DNA from: Tidjanibacter sp.
GTDB lineage: Bacteria; Bacteroidota; Bacteroidia; Bacteroidales; Rikenellaceae
Assembly: GCA_017631375.1 (NCBI GenBank)
Contig: JAGBTK010000009.1
Coordinates: 1 to 64,000 of the forward strand
Length of the DNA: 64,000 nucleotides
Direction of reading: 5' to 3'
The position numbers and the translations under genes are program-made. Shown here piece after piece: positions 52,021 through 60,386 of this stretch. Numbering within the stretch: position 1 is the stretch's first letter; each line of letters starts with the position of its first letter. The notes beneath the pieces are model-generated. The model was given only the letters and a program-made list of their open reading frames with translations. It was not told where the DNA came from and searched no databases.

Positions 52021-52611
52021 ATGTGTAAGAATTTAATGGAGATTGATGCTGTGAAGAAGCGCATCAAGTTCTATCCCGATTGGCCTAGTGAGGGTATCAA
52101 CTTTATCGACATTATGCCTTTGCTGGCTGATGCTGAGGCGTTCCGTGCTGTTGTCGATGCGATTGACGAGTGCGTAACTGCTCCCAATGTGGCTGCTCCC
52201 GAGGCTCGTGGTTTCCTCTTTGCGTCGCCGCTGATGATGACCGATGGCGGTGTGGAGTGTGTGATTCCCTTCCGCAAGAAAGGCAAGTTGCCTCACTCGG
52301 GCGACGACCTGGTAGGTGTGTCGATTGTCAAGGAGTATGGCGAGGACAACCTCTTCTTCCGCAAGAGCGACCTCAGCGAGGCGCGCGTTACCGATGGCGT
52401 GATTGAGGTAACCCTCTTCGACGATATCCTGGCTACGGGTGGTACAGCTGTCGGTATGGCAGAGCGTCTGTCGGCACTCACCGTGGAGCGCGATGGCGTG
52501 GCCTATCCCGTTAAGGTGAAGGAGTTTGTATTTATGGGCGAGATTGAGGTGTTGGAGGGTCGTGCACGACTCGAAGCCATTGCGCCCGTTAAGTCCTTGA
52601 TTAAATTTTAA
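52021..52611 (+). CDS. apt: Adenine phosphoribosyltransferase-like protein
   Basis: Salvages adenine with PRPP to AMP. 196 residues. The N terminus FYPDWPSEGINFIDIMPLLAD is the Apt pattern (PDFPxxGIxFxDIxPLL). APEARGFLFASPLM and CVIPFRKKGKLP are typical, and the PRPP loop is VTLFDDILATGGTAVGM. It differs from standard Apt in having E-DDILATGG preceded by EVTLF and an added C-terminal ~20 residues. It complements the purine cluster that ends 1.5 kb upstream. Confidence 0.88.
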   Translation: MCKNLMEIDAVKKRIKFYPDWPSEGINFIDIMPLLADAEAFRAVVDAIDECVTAPNVAAPEARGFLFASPLMMTDGGVECVIPFRKKGKLPHSGDDLVGVSIVKEYGEDNLFFRKSDLSEARVTDGVIEVTLFDDILATGGTAVGMAERLSALTVERDGVAYPVKVKEFVFMGEIEVLEGRARLEAIAPVKSLIKF

Positions 52612-52622
52612 TACCATATAAA

Positions 52623-52657
52623 ATCAAAGGCCGCCCTGCTTGTGGGCGACCTTTGAT
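52623..52657. terminator. Hairpin between apt and rpiB
   Basis: ATCAAAGG-CGCCC pairs with GGGCG-CCTTTGAT with one internal mismatch. On the minus strand it is followed by TTTTAT, which suits rpiB. On the plus strand no T run follows. Confidence 0.55.
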
Positions 52658-52721
52658 GTGTGGTTTGGCAATAAACCTTTCGGCCTAACCGTTAATTACA
52701 GTAGGCCGAAGAGGTGGGGTG

Positions 52722-53171
52722 TTACTCAGCAACAGCGATTTTGTCCACTCTGCGCTGGTGGCGACCACCCTCGAACTCCGCGCCAAGGAAGGCGTCGACA
52801 ATAGCGACAGCCTCATCATTGTCGATGAAGCGTGCGGGGAGCGAGCAGACATTAGCGTCGTTGTGCTGGCGGGCGAGCGATGCAATCTCGGGCAACCAGC
52901 AGAGTGCTGCGCGCACCTTCTGGTGTTTGTTGAGAGTCATCGAGATACCGTTTGCCGAGCCGCAGAGAGCGATGCCCAGAGGCACCTCGCCACTCTCGAG
53001 GGCTGTGCCCAGAGCGTGTGCGAAGTCGGGGTAGTCGCAACTATCCTCGCTCGAAGTACCAAAGTCGTAAACGTCGTAGCCACGGGCCGAGAGAAGGCCA
53101 ACGAGGAACTCCTTCATCTGGAATCCTGCGTGGTCGGAGGCAATGCCGATTTTTTTAGTCGTTGTTTCCAT
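52722..53171 (-). CDS. rpiB: Ribose-5-phosphate isomerase B
   Basis: Interconverts ribose-5-phosphate and ribulose-5-phosphate, supplying the PRPP precursor. 149 residues, RpiB/LacAB family. IGIASDHAGFQMKEFL is the N-terminal signature, the catalytic Cys lies in GIALCGSANGISM, and RAALCWLPEIASLARQHNDANV holds the His/Asn contacts. Encoded alone, divergent from the sigma factor gene. Confidence 0.96.
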   Translation of the reverse strand: METTTKKIGIASDHAGFQMKEFLVGLLSARGYDVYDFGTSSEDSCDYPDFAHALGTALESGEVPLGIALCGSANGISMTLNKHQKVRAALCWLPEIASLARQHNDANVCSLPARFIDNDEAVAIVDAFLGAEFEGGRHQRRVDKIAVAE

Positions 53172-53269
53172 AGTTTAGTGTCGTTTTACGAGTGTAAAAT
53201 TAGAAAAATTTTCGGGGGCGTGCAACTTTATTGCCCCTTATTGTATCTTATTTAACGAAGGAGTATATC

Positions 53270-53818
53270 GTGACCACTAACCAAATGCTTGAAGGGTGCC
53301 GCAAGGGTGACCCCGAGGCTCGCAGAGAACTCTACGAGTGGCTTGCCGCTCGTATGTTTGGCGTGGTCTGCAGATACGTCAATGACAGGGCCACGGCCGA
53401 AGATTTGTTGCACGACGGATTTGTCACTCTCTTCACCCGCATAGGCGACTATCGTGGTGAGGGCTCCTTCGAGGGGTGGTGCCGCAGGATTTTCGTGAAC
53501 ACCGCGCTGGGGTGGCTGCGCAAGAGCTCGCCCGTGTGGAGCGAAGATTACTCGGAGGTGCCTGCCTCGCTCCGAAAGGTGGAGGCCGATGCTGTGGAGA
53601 AGATATCGGCTGAGGATCTGATGAAGTGCATCGATCAACTGCCTGTCGGCTATCGCACAATCCTGAATCTCTATGCTGTCGAGGGATACTCACACGCCGA
53701 GATAGCAGAGAAGATGGGGATTAGCGAGAACACCTCCCGTTCGCAGTATTCGCGAGCGAGAGCCAAACTTTTAGAGATAGTAGAGAGAGATTTAGAATAT
53801 GAAAAGGGAGAGATTTGA
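53270..53818 (+). CDS. ECF-type RNA polymerase sigma factor
   Basis: 182 residues from the GTG at 53270, chosen because AAGGAG lies 6 nt upstream. The frame extends to an ATG at 53231, and the ATG at 53285 is also possible. Region 2 is VCRYVNDRATAEDLLHDGFVTLFTRIGDYRGEGSFEGWCRRIFVNTALGWLR. Region 4 is LPVGYRTILNLYAVEGYSHAEIAEKMGISENTSRSQYSRARAKLLE. There is no sigma1.1 or region 3, as in ECF factors. Its end overlaps the next gene by 20 bp, so the two are coupled. The partner is a Dma-like anti-sigma factor, so this corresponds to the Das sigma class. Confidence 0.94.
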   Translation: MTTNQMLEGCRKGDPEARRELYEWLAARMFGVVCRYVNDRATAEDLLHDGFVTLFTRIGDYRGEGSFEGWCRRIFVNTALGWLRKSSPVWSEDYSEVPASLRKVEADAVEKISAEDLMKCIDQLPVGYRTILNLYAVEGYSHAEIAEKMGISENTSRSQYSRARAKLLEIVERDLEYEKGEI

Positions 53819-55079
53819 AGAGCTTCTGAGTGATAAGTTGCAGGAGTTCTCCGTGACACCACCGGAGGGGCTCTTCGACCGTATATCTGCCTCGCTGGAT
53901 GAGATTCCCGCCGCCGCGCCCGTTCCTGTGGTGCGACGCAGGATCCCTATGTGGCGTTATGCTTCGGCAGCTGCGGCTGTGCTCCTCGCCATCGGCATAT
54001 CGTGGGTGGCCATCGAGCATATTTCTGAGGAGCCTAAGGCTATCCTTGCCACAACTCAGCCTGTCCAGCCTGCACTTGCGGTACCACCCGCAAAGGTGGC
54101 TGAGGCAACCACCATACAGACCACTGCCACCGAGCAGGAGAGTATCACCGATCGTCTGCGCACCCTCTTCTATGAGGAGATTGCCGAGGAGAATGAGATT
54201 GCTCAGTTAGACATTCTTGCGAATGGTATCACACCCCAGACGCTCCTCGCATATCAGCAGCCCGAAAACGCAGACACAACCAAACCACAGATTGAAGGCC
54301 CCGCACTTGAGGATGCACCTCGCGCCAAGCGCAAGGCAAGTCAGGGCGATGATGTTACCGAGGCGTGGCGTCGTGCAATGGCGGAGCAGTATGCTTCGGA
54401 GTGCAATGGCGGCATTGTTGCTTCGCTCTATGGCGGCAACGGCGGTGTGATGGGTAGCGGTAGTCTTAATGAGCGCGGTCTGGCATCGCTGGTGAGCAGC
54501 AATATGATGGTCAACGAGGTGGTTGACGATATTCTGATAGCGCAGCCCTTCCGTGCGCCTCAGGAGGCAAAGCTCAAACATAGTATGCCCCTCAGTATGG
54601 GTATTGGTCTGAGCCTCCCAATAAATAATAAGTTGGCTTTCGAGACAGGTGTAGTATACAACTACCTCCACTCGGCATCTAATCAGGAGCAGACGATGAG
54701 CACCTACTCTAAGGAGCGTCATCTTCATTATATAGGTATCCCCGTAGGTTTGAGTTATAACCTATTCAGCAGAAACGCCTTTGATCTCTATGCGCACAGC
54801 AGTTTTATGTTGGAGCGCGGAGTGTCAGGGCGTGATTTAGTTTTGATGGATGGCAAGAAGACCTCGGAGACACCTATTGAGTTCAAAGGTGTTCAGCCCT
54901 CTGTCGATTTGTCGGTGGGTGCAATGTTCACCGTTGGTAATATAGGCCTCTACGCCCAGCCCGGACTCTCATACTACTTTGGCACAACATCGCAGCCTGC
55001 CAACTACCGTACTGAGAATCCTGTGAGCTTCTCGCTCCGAATGGGTCTGAAATTCCTCTTTGGCGAAGGTCGTAAATAG
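53799..55079 (+). CDS. Dma-like dual membrane-spanning anti-sigma factor
   Basis: 426 residues with an unusual order of parts: a cytoplasmic N-terminal ~50 residues (MKRERFEELLSDKLQEF...PPEGLFDRI, anti-sigma-like), one inner-membrane helix (~53-73), a long low-complexity linker (~75-260) rich in Pro, Ala, Thr, Gln and Glu, and a C-terminal outer-membrane beta-barrel domain (~265-426) ending LKFLFGEGRK. There is no signal peptide. This matches the Dma family of Bacteroides thetaiotaomicron, in which one chain crosses both membranes to link the outer membrane with a cytoplasmic sigma factor and controls vesicle formation. It overlaps the sigma gene by 20 bp and precedes a NigD-like lipoprotein gene. 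Confidence 0.87.
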   Translation: MKRERFEELLSDKLQEFSVTPPEGLFDRISASLDEIPAAAPVPVVRRRIPMWRYASAAAAVLLAIGISWVAIEHISEEPKAILATTQPVQPALAVPPAKVAEATTIQTTATEQESITDRLRTLFYEEIAEENEIAQLDILANGITPQTLLAYQQPENADTTKPQIEGPALEDAPRAKRKASQGDDVTEAWRRAMAEQYASECNGGIVASLYGGNGGVMGSGSLNERGLASLVSSNMMVNEVVDDILIAQPFRAPQEAKLKHSMPLSMGIGLSLPINNKLAFETGVVYNYLHSASNQEQTMSTYSKERHLHYIGIPVGLSYNLFSRNAFDLYAHSSFMLERGVSGRDLVLMDGKKTSETPIEFKGVQPSVDLSVGAMFTVGNIGLYAQPGLSYYFGTTSQPANYRTENPVSFSLRMGLKFLFGEGRK

Positions 55080-55113
55080 TGAGATGTGATTAATAAAATA
55101 AATAAGAAGAAAA

Positions 55114-55869
55114 ATGAAGAAAATTATTTTGTATGTAGCAGCACTTGTGATGAGCGTAGCACTCAACACCTCGTGCGATAAGATGAGATCACCGGAAGGA
55201 CCCGATTATGTGGTTAGCTATGGTATTCTGATTGATGATGGTGTAGGCTACCGCAACTGCATCGTTACCGACTCTGGTTTGAAAATGTATATCTATGAGA
55301 CTAATGTTACTCAGCAGGATATCAACAACCAGAAGGAGCGCGTTCTTGCCAACTATACCATTCTCGAGGGTCCCGACAGTTATGGCGACTACTATATCCG
55401 TCTTAACGGTTTCTATGCCTTGTTGACCGATGAGATTCCTCCTATCAGCAGCCTTACTGAGGATCAGAAGAAGAATCTCGGCGAGGATCCTATCTATGTG
55501 ACCACCGCCACCATTTCGGGCGACTATCTTAATATGCCTCTGGTGGCTCTCTACAATAGTTCCAGCGAGGAGGTTGCACACAAGATTCAGCTTGTGTTCA
55601 ACGACAAGGAGAGCACCGAGCATAACTTTGTTTTCGAGCTTTATCACAACGCCTATACCGACAAGAATGGTTCAACAGCTATCGGTAGGTACAGCTCCTT
55701 CCCTCTCAAGCGCATCGTTCCTCAGGATCCTACCAAGCCGGTAGGCATCGAGTTGCGCTGGAGATGGTATCACGGTTCCAGTGTAAACGACTGCGTTGTA
55801 GGTGGTACCTATTATCCCGGTAGCAAAGAGAGTGTAGTGCTCCAAGGTACATACGGTAGCCAGATGTAG
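55114..55869 (+). CDS. NigD-like lipoprotein
   Basis: 251 residues. Lipoprotein signal peptide with lipobox LNTSC (Cys21). The N-terminal half has an OB-like pattern: GYRNCIVTDSGLKMYIYE, then NQKERVLANYTILEGPDSYGDYYIRLNGFYALLT. The C-terminal half looks like a beta sandwich: YVTTATISGDYLNMPLVALYN...HKIQLVFND. These features and the context fit the NigD-like family, whose member NigD1 is the effector controlled by Dma1 in B. thetaiotaomicron. It is 34 bp after the Dma-like gene and is the last gene of the module. The family assignment is from memory of the pattern. Confidence 0.7.
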   Translation: MKKIILYVAALVMSVALNTSCDKMRSPEGPDYVVSYGILIDDGVGYRNCIVTDSGLKMYIYETNVTQQDINNQKERVLANYTILEGPDSYGDYYIRLNGFYALLTDEIPPISSLTEDQKKNLGEDPIYVTTATISGDYLNMPLVALYNSSSEEVAHKIQLVFNDKESTEHNFVFELYHNAYTDKNGSTAIGRYSSFPLKRIVPQDPTKPVGIELRWRWYHGSSVNDCVVGGTYYPGSKESVVLQGTYGSQM

Positions 55870-55920
55870 TCAGGCAAGCGGCCAAAAACCGTACCGTATC
55901 ATTTATAGTTTTTCACGTGG

Positions 55921-55960
55921 ACGGGAGGATTGTTTAGCGGAACAACCCTCCCGTTTTTTT
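55921..55960 (+). terminator. Terminator of the sigma-Dma-NigD operon
   Basis: ACGGGAGG-TTGTT pairs with AACAA-CCTCCCGT, followed by seven Ts. The 3' arm can instead form a perfect 19-bp hairpin with the sequence just downstream (55946-55987). Confidence 0.8.
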
Positions 55961-56002
55961 CTGCTTACGCAGAAAAAAACGGGAGGGGGGAGGGACAAGA
56001 AA

Positions 56003-56037
56003 CAAAAAGAGCAGTGGAAAAACCACCGCTCTTTTTG
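56003..56037 (-). terminator. Terminator of the glycosyltransferase gene
   Basis: CAAAAAGAGCAGTGG pairs with CCACCGCTCTTTTTG with one mismatch. The flanking A and T runs make it usable on both strands, and it abuts the stop codon at 56038. Confidence 0.7.
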
Positions 56038-56973
56038 TTAGTTAAATAGTCCTTGTGTGATAGCCATACGCATATCTATAAGGTATTTTGCCTTGGGTTT
56101 TTCTCCTTTGAGCAAGAAGCCGAGGGCGATGACGAGTGTGCCCCACCACTTCACCTGTTCGGCACAGACCCTCTTGAAGTATGCCCATTTGCCACGACGC
56201 TGAGTGCGCAGCTTCTCGCTGCGACCTGTCATATAGCAGAGATTGAGGAAGTAGCCCCTTGTCAATTTATAGGCAGGGATGATGTGGTAGATTTTAGCCT
56301 CAGGCAGAAACCATATCTCCTCGCCGGCTCGCTGCATACGGAAGAAGAACTCCTTCTCCTCGCCCGCAAGTGGCGACGAACCCGTGCGACCAAGCTCGCT
56401 GTGCAGCAATCCATACTTCTCAAACACCTCGCGTCGCATAGCCATATTGCCACCCATAAAGAATCTACCCTTGCGGAAAGGGCGACGCTTATCGCCCATA
56501 CGAACAAGTGCGGCAATCGGGGTCTCGGTGTAGGTGCTCATCCACTCGGGGCGCGGACACTCCTCGTAGAGTGGCACATTGTCGCCGCCCGCCGCGTTGA
56601 TATGGGGGTGACTCTCGAAGAACTCCAAGTAGACCTCCAAGAAATTGGGAAAGGCCTCCTCGTCGTCGTCGATGCTCACGATGATCGGGGCGACGCTCTC
56701 TGTGAAGGCGCGGTTGCGGGCGTGCGATACACCCTGACGCTTCTCCACAAATCTGCGCAGTCGCACCTCAGGATGCTCGGCAGCAAAGGTGTCGATGATG
56801 GCGGGTGTGCTGTCACCCGAGTTGTTGTCAACAACCACCAACTCCCACAGACTCTTGTCGAGGGTCTGGGCTGCCAGCGAGTGCAGAGTGCGACGCAGTG
56901 GCTCGGCACGATTGTAGGTGGCAATGATCACCGAGAGCTTCGGGCTGATATCGCTTTGGGTCATAACAATCAA
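56038..56973 (-). CDS. Family 2 glycosyltransferase
   Basis: 311 residues. GT-A fold with LSVIIATYNRAEPLRRTLHSL at the N terminus, ELVVVDNNSGDST, the metal-binding DDDEE motif in IVSIDDDEEAFPN, and an acceptor region with FFMGGNMAMRREVFEKYG and GEEKEFFFRMQRAGEEIWFLPEA. A short hydrophobic stretch near the C terminus (GTLVIALGFLLKG) may sit on the membrane. It probably adds a sugar to a surface glycan or lipid carrier; the sugar is unknown. The ATG at 56973 or the one three codons on may be used. Confidence 0.92.
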   Translation of the reverse strand: MIVMTQSDISPKLSVIIATYNRAEPLRRTLHSLAAQTLDKSLWELVVVDNNSGDSTPAIIDTFAAEHPEVRLRRFVEKRQGVSHARNRAFTESVAPIIVSIDDDEEAFPNFLEVYLEFFESHPHINAAGGDNVPLYEECPRPEWMSTYTETPIAALVRMGDKRRPFRKGRFFMGGNMAMRREVFEKYGLLHSELGRTGSSPLAGEEKEFFFRMQRAGEEIWFLPEAKIYHIIPAYKLTRGYFLNLCYMTGRSEKLRTQRRGKWAYFKRVCAEQVKWWGTLVIALGFLLKGEKPKAKYLIDMRMAITQGLFN

Positions 56974-56997
56974 TAGATTAGTCTGTTGGGTCTAAAA

Positions 56998-58215
56998 TTA
57001 TTCGGCAAACAACCCCTCAATATCCTCCCACACGCAGTCGTTGGGTGCGGGCTCCAAGCCGAGTATGTGGCAGACGATGAGGTAGTCGTTGAGATTCTGG
57101 AAGAGGCGGTCGTGGGTGTAACCCTTCTTAAATGCGGGGCCTGCTCCGTAGAAAATCATCTGCATATCGCGCTCAAAGGGGTCGTAGCCGTGTGTAGCAC
57201 TGCGCGGGGTGGGGGGATAGTCACGCTCGGAGTAGCCGATGCGCCAGCCCAGCTCGGGCAGCACGATAAGCGGAGTGATGCGCGAGGTGGTAGTTCCGTA
57301 GTGGTATTGCTCGGGCATAGCCTCGCGACGGAAGACCTCCATATGGGGCTGTGCCGAGAGGATCTCATACGCCTCATCAATATAATCCTCCTCAGGGGCG
57401 AGGTAGAAGGGCACGCCATCCACAACTCTCTCTATGCGCTCGTTGTCGAGCAGGGAGTATAGGTTGATATACTTCTCCGGATAGTTCTCGGTCATACCAT
57501 GGTCGGAGGTGACGATGATGTTGAGCTTGTCAAAGATGGGCGAGGTGCGAAGCGACGAGAAGAGATAGCCGAGCACGCTGTCCAACTCCTCGACCATAGC
57601 GATTGTCTGGGGCGAGTCGGGAGCGTAGGAGTGTTCCACAGCATCGGGCTCCTCGAAATAGGCCATCACCAGGCGGGGAATCTCGGCCTCAGGGCGATGG
57701 AGAGCCTCAATAATCCAGTCGGCGCGCTGCTTGAAGGGTACATTGCCGTCGTACTCATACCACAACTCGGGCTCTACGCCACCCACCTTGGCCTCCACGC
57801 CAACCCAGAAATAGACGTGTGCAGGCTTGCCCTGACGGGTCGCTGTGTTCCAGATAGGCTCGCCACCGTAGAAATCGGGGTTTTTGCGCGCCTCACCATT
57901 ACTGATAGCGTAGGGGAGGTCGAGTTCGGTGTCGTGGAAGGTGTTGTTGATAAGTCCGTGGTGGTCGGGGTGGAGTCCCGTAGCCATAGAGTAGTGGTTG
58001 GGGAAGGTGTTTGCGGGGAAACAGGGTGCGATATCCGCATATACACCCACTGCCCTCAGCGAGTCGAGGGTGGGGGTGTTCGCCATAGAGGCGAGGTCGT
58101 GACGGAAGCCGTCAAGCGAAATCATCAAAACGTAAGCATCCTTCTCCTTCTCGGCAGTGGCACAACCCGCAAACAGGGCTGTCAGCGCAACTGCAATCCA
58201 TAAAATTCTCTTCAT
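56998..58215 (-). CDS. Nucleotide pyrophosphatase/phosphodiesterase-like lipoprotein
   Basis: 405 residues of the alkaline phosphatase superfamily, NPP type, which hydrolyses nucleotide or other phosphodiester bonds with two zinc ions. Lipobox FAGC (Cys18) places it in the envelope. The metal ligand Asp35 is in ISLDGFRHD, the nucleophile Thr70 in FPANTFPNHYSMATGLHPDHHG, and further ligands are in MAYFEEPDAVEHSY and VTSDHGMTE, with HGYDP near the end. Substrate uncertain. It is 24 bp from the glycosyltransferase gene on the same strand and has its own -7 box. Confidence 0.93.
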   Translation of the reverse strand: MKRILWIAVALTALFAGCATAEKEKDAYVLMISLDGFRHDLASMANTPTLDSLRAVGVYADIAPCFPANTFPNHYSMATGLHPDHHGLINNTFHDTELDLPYAISNGEARKNPDFYGGEPIWNTATRQGKPAHVYFWVGVEAKVGGVEPELWYEYDGNVPFKQRADWIIEALHRPEAEIPRLVMAYFEEPDAVEHSYAPDSPQTIAMVEELDSVLGYLFSSLRTSPIFDKLNIIVTSDHGMTENYPEKYINLYSLLDNERIERVVDGVPFYLAPEEDYIDEAYEILSAQPHMEVFRREAMPEQYHYGTTTSRITPLIVLPELGWRIGYSERDYPPTPRSATHGYDPFERDMQMIFYGAGPAFKKGYTHDRLFQNLNDYLIVCHILGLEPAPNDCVWEDIEGLFAE

Positions 58216-58288
58216 CTACTTATTTTTTAGTTATTTATTATCTCTTTTCTCCCTGTTTGTCGGCAGGGGGCGATTAGTAACACCTATG

Positions 58289-58296
58289 CAAAGGTA
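58289..58296 (-). promoter_or_regulatory. -7 box TACCTTTG of the NPP-like gene
   Basis: An exact TAnnTTTG on the minus strand, 73 bp before the ATG and just after the TonB receptor stop. Confidence 0.55.
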
Positions 58297-58303
58297 ATAT
58301 ATT

Positions 58304-60313
58304 TCAAAATTTTGGTGTAATCTCAACGAAAAATCCGAAATTTCTTCCCGGCATCGGGTGTGCCAATACCGACTCATACTCTATATCAAAGAGGTTTTTC
58401 ACCTCAAATCGCAAGGTGACATCTGCCCACGAAAGCCTCAGCGCACGCGACACCGACAGGTCGTTCATCGTGTAGGGTGGCACGCTGCCTCCCGCCTCCG
58501 AGCTTGCTCCGTCGGTCGTGTAGCGACGGCTGTAGTAGGCAAGTTTGTGGCTCACACTCCACTTGCGCCACAGAACCCTTGTCGATAGCGACGAGGAGAG
58601 GAGAGGCACATAGGGGAGCTGATTTACCTCACCGGTCGGAGCGTCGAGATTTACCGAGCGGGTATAGGCACCTATTCCGTCTATCGCTATGCGAAACTCT
58701 CCGAGGTGTGTTGTGGCTGAGAGCTTGCCCTCCGCACCGTAACTATGTACACGGGTGTTGAGCGGTGTCCAAAAGCCCTGATGGGTGGGTCGCCAGAATA
58801 TCCAATTGTCAATATGCGAGTCAAACCAAGTAGCTTCTGCGCTCACCTCTACCGCTCCTAACTGCTTGGGCATCAGCTGCAAGCCTGCATCCCAAGTGAA
58901 TCCCTCCTCAGGCAGCAGGTCGGGATTGCCGCCCGGCACAAAGTAGAGGTCGTTGAGGGTGGGCTGGCGATAGTTGCGCGTAGCCGAGGCTTTGAGCAGC
59001 AGCCCTGAGTGGGGCAGGAGCGTGTACTCCACGAAGAGTGCAGGGATAGGCTGCGCCACCTTGCCGTCATAACTCTCTAGGCGGAGGTTGACTGCCGCGC
59101 CAAGCCTCTCGGTGGGCTTCCAGCGCGCAGCAAGAAAGAGCGAACTCTCTGCCCTCTGCGCCTCAAACTCCTTGCCCGATGAGAGTGCCGCCACATCGCG
59201 ACTCACCACCGAGGGGAGCGAGAAGGTGAGATTGCCCGAGAGGTGCCACACACTGCCAATGCCCACCTCTGCCTCCAGGCGTGAATGGAGCATATTGAGA
59301 TAGGTGTGCGACTCCACAGCACGAGTCACCGAGCCGTTGCCATTATCTACATCGTAGGTGTAGAGCAGGTCGGTGTAGTTGTAGCCGAGTGCTGCCCCCA
59401 TCTTCCACCCGCCAACGATGTGGGACCACTGCGCTACGCTACGCAGCGAGCGATCGTGTTGGTTTGCGCGGGTGAGGTTGTCGCCACGATAGTCCACACC
59501 GAGGCGAGGCACTCCGCGATCGGTGTCGGCATACCAGACCGACGAGTTAAATTGTCCCGCACGGCGCGTCTTGTAAAAAAATTCGCCGAGCAGGTGCTTG
59601 TCGCGATAGTCGCCGTTGCGGTTGACATCTGTCGGGTGGGTGTAGCCTGTCAGTTTGCCCGAGGCATCATATATCGGATCGCCAACCTTGTTGTGGTTGA
59701 TGTATGTGTAGTCGTTCTTGGAGGTGGTGTAGAGTCCGCGCAGTGAGAGCTGCAACTGCTCTGTGGCATAAGATGTGCGCAGGAAGGTGTCGTAAGTAGA
59801 GTAGGAGCTGACTCCCTGTATTGCCTTCACCGAAAATCCCTTTTCGGAGGGCTTGGTGGTGGTGAGTGCCACCGCTCCGCCAAGTCCGCCACTGCTCTCC
59901 GCGAGTGAGCCTGCGCCACTCAGCACCGAGGCGTCGTCGATAAAGTAGGCAGGGATCTGCGAGAAGTCAACCATACCGAGTGTCGGTGAGTTTAGCTTCA
60001 ACCCGTTCCAGGTTACCGAGGTGTGCGAGGGGGCTGTGCCACGCACTGAGGCTGTGGCGAGGGTGGCTCGGCCGTAGGATTTGATAAAGACATTGCTCCC
60101 CACCGCCAGCGCATCGGCAAGCGAGAGGGTGACATTCTCGCGTAGCACGGTACTGTCGAGCCTCATTCGCTGCACACCGATCTGGCTCAGCGGGCGCGAC
60201 ACGACAACCACCACCGAGTCAATCTCGGTAGCGACCATCAGATTCTGCGCCCCAACTCTGCTACACAGCGCAACGAGGAGCAGGAGAGTCAATATGTGAC
60301 CACGCAACTTCAT
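58304..60313 (-). CDS. TonB-dependent outer-membrane receptor (BtuB-like)
   Basis: 669 residues. A signal peptide (to about residue 22, VGAQ) is followed by a plug domain (LADALAVGSNVFIKSYGRATLATASVRGTAPSHTSVTWNGLKLNSPTLGMVDFSQIP...LAESSGGLGGAVAL) and a 22-strand-type barrel ending in MPGRNFGFFVEITPKF. There is no N-terminal carboxypeptidase-like or SusC extension and no SusD neighbour, which points to a small-molecule receptor of the BtuB/siderophore type rather than a glycan importer. No cobalamin riboswitch is seen in the short upstream gap, so the substrate stays open. Divergent from pfkA. Confidence 0.92.
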   Translation of the reverse strand: MKLRGHILTLLLLVALCSRVGAQNLMVATEIDSVVVVVSRPLSQIGVQRMRLDSTVLRENVTLSLADALAVGSNVFIKSYGRATLATASVRGTAPSHTSVTWNGLKLNSPTLGMVDFSQIPAYFIDDASVLSGAGSLAESSGGLGGAVALTTTKPSEKGFSVKAIQGVSSYSTYDTFLRTSYATEQLQLSLRGLYTTSKNDYTYINHNKVGDPIYDASGKLTGYTHPTDVNRNGDYRDKHLLGEFFYKTRRAGQFNSSVWYADTDRGVPRLGVDYRGDNLTRANQHDRSLRSVAQWSHIVGGWKMGAALGYNYTDLLYTYDVDNGNGSVTRAVESHTYLNMLHSRLEAEVGIGSVWHLSGNLTFSLPSVVSRDVAALSSGKEFEAQRAESSLFLAARWKPTERLGAAVNLRLESYDGKVAQPIPALFVEYTLLPHSGLLLKASATRNYRQPTLNDLYFVPGGNPDLLPEEGFTWDAGLQLMPKQLGAVEVSAEATWFDSHIDNWIFWRPTHQGFWTPLNTRVHSYGAEGKLSATTHLGEFRIAIDGIGAYTRSVNLDAPTGEVNQLPYVPLLSSSLSTRVLWRKWSVSHKLAYYSRRYTTDGASSEAGGSVPPYTMNDLSVSRALRLSWADVTLRFEVKNLFDIEYESVLAHPMPGRNFGFFVEITPKF

Positions 60314-60320
60314 TTACTTA

Positions 60321-60328
60321 CAAAAGTA
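60321..60328 (-). promoter_or_regulatory. -7 box TACTTTTG of the TonB receptor
   Basis: An exact TAnnTTTG on the minus strand, 7 bp before the ATG at 60313, suggesting a very short or absent leader. Confidence 0.5.
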
Positions 60329-60349
60329 GAAAAAAACCAGAAAAAATAG

Positions 60350-60357
60350 TACATTTG
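60350..60357 (+). promoter_or_regulatory. -7 box TACATTTG of pfkA
   Basis: An exact TAnnTTTG, 29 bp before the pfkA ATG, in a compact divergent promoter region with the TonB receptor. Confidence 0.6.
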
Positions 60358-60386
60358 TAGCCGAACAACCAATCTAATCAAGAGAA

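Noticed and set aside
60314..60386. Cobalamin riboswitch before the BtuB-like receptor
   Set aside because: The gap is only 73 bp and the promoter box is 7 bp before the start codon, leaving no room for the fold.
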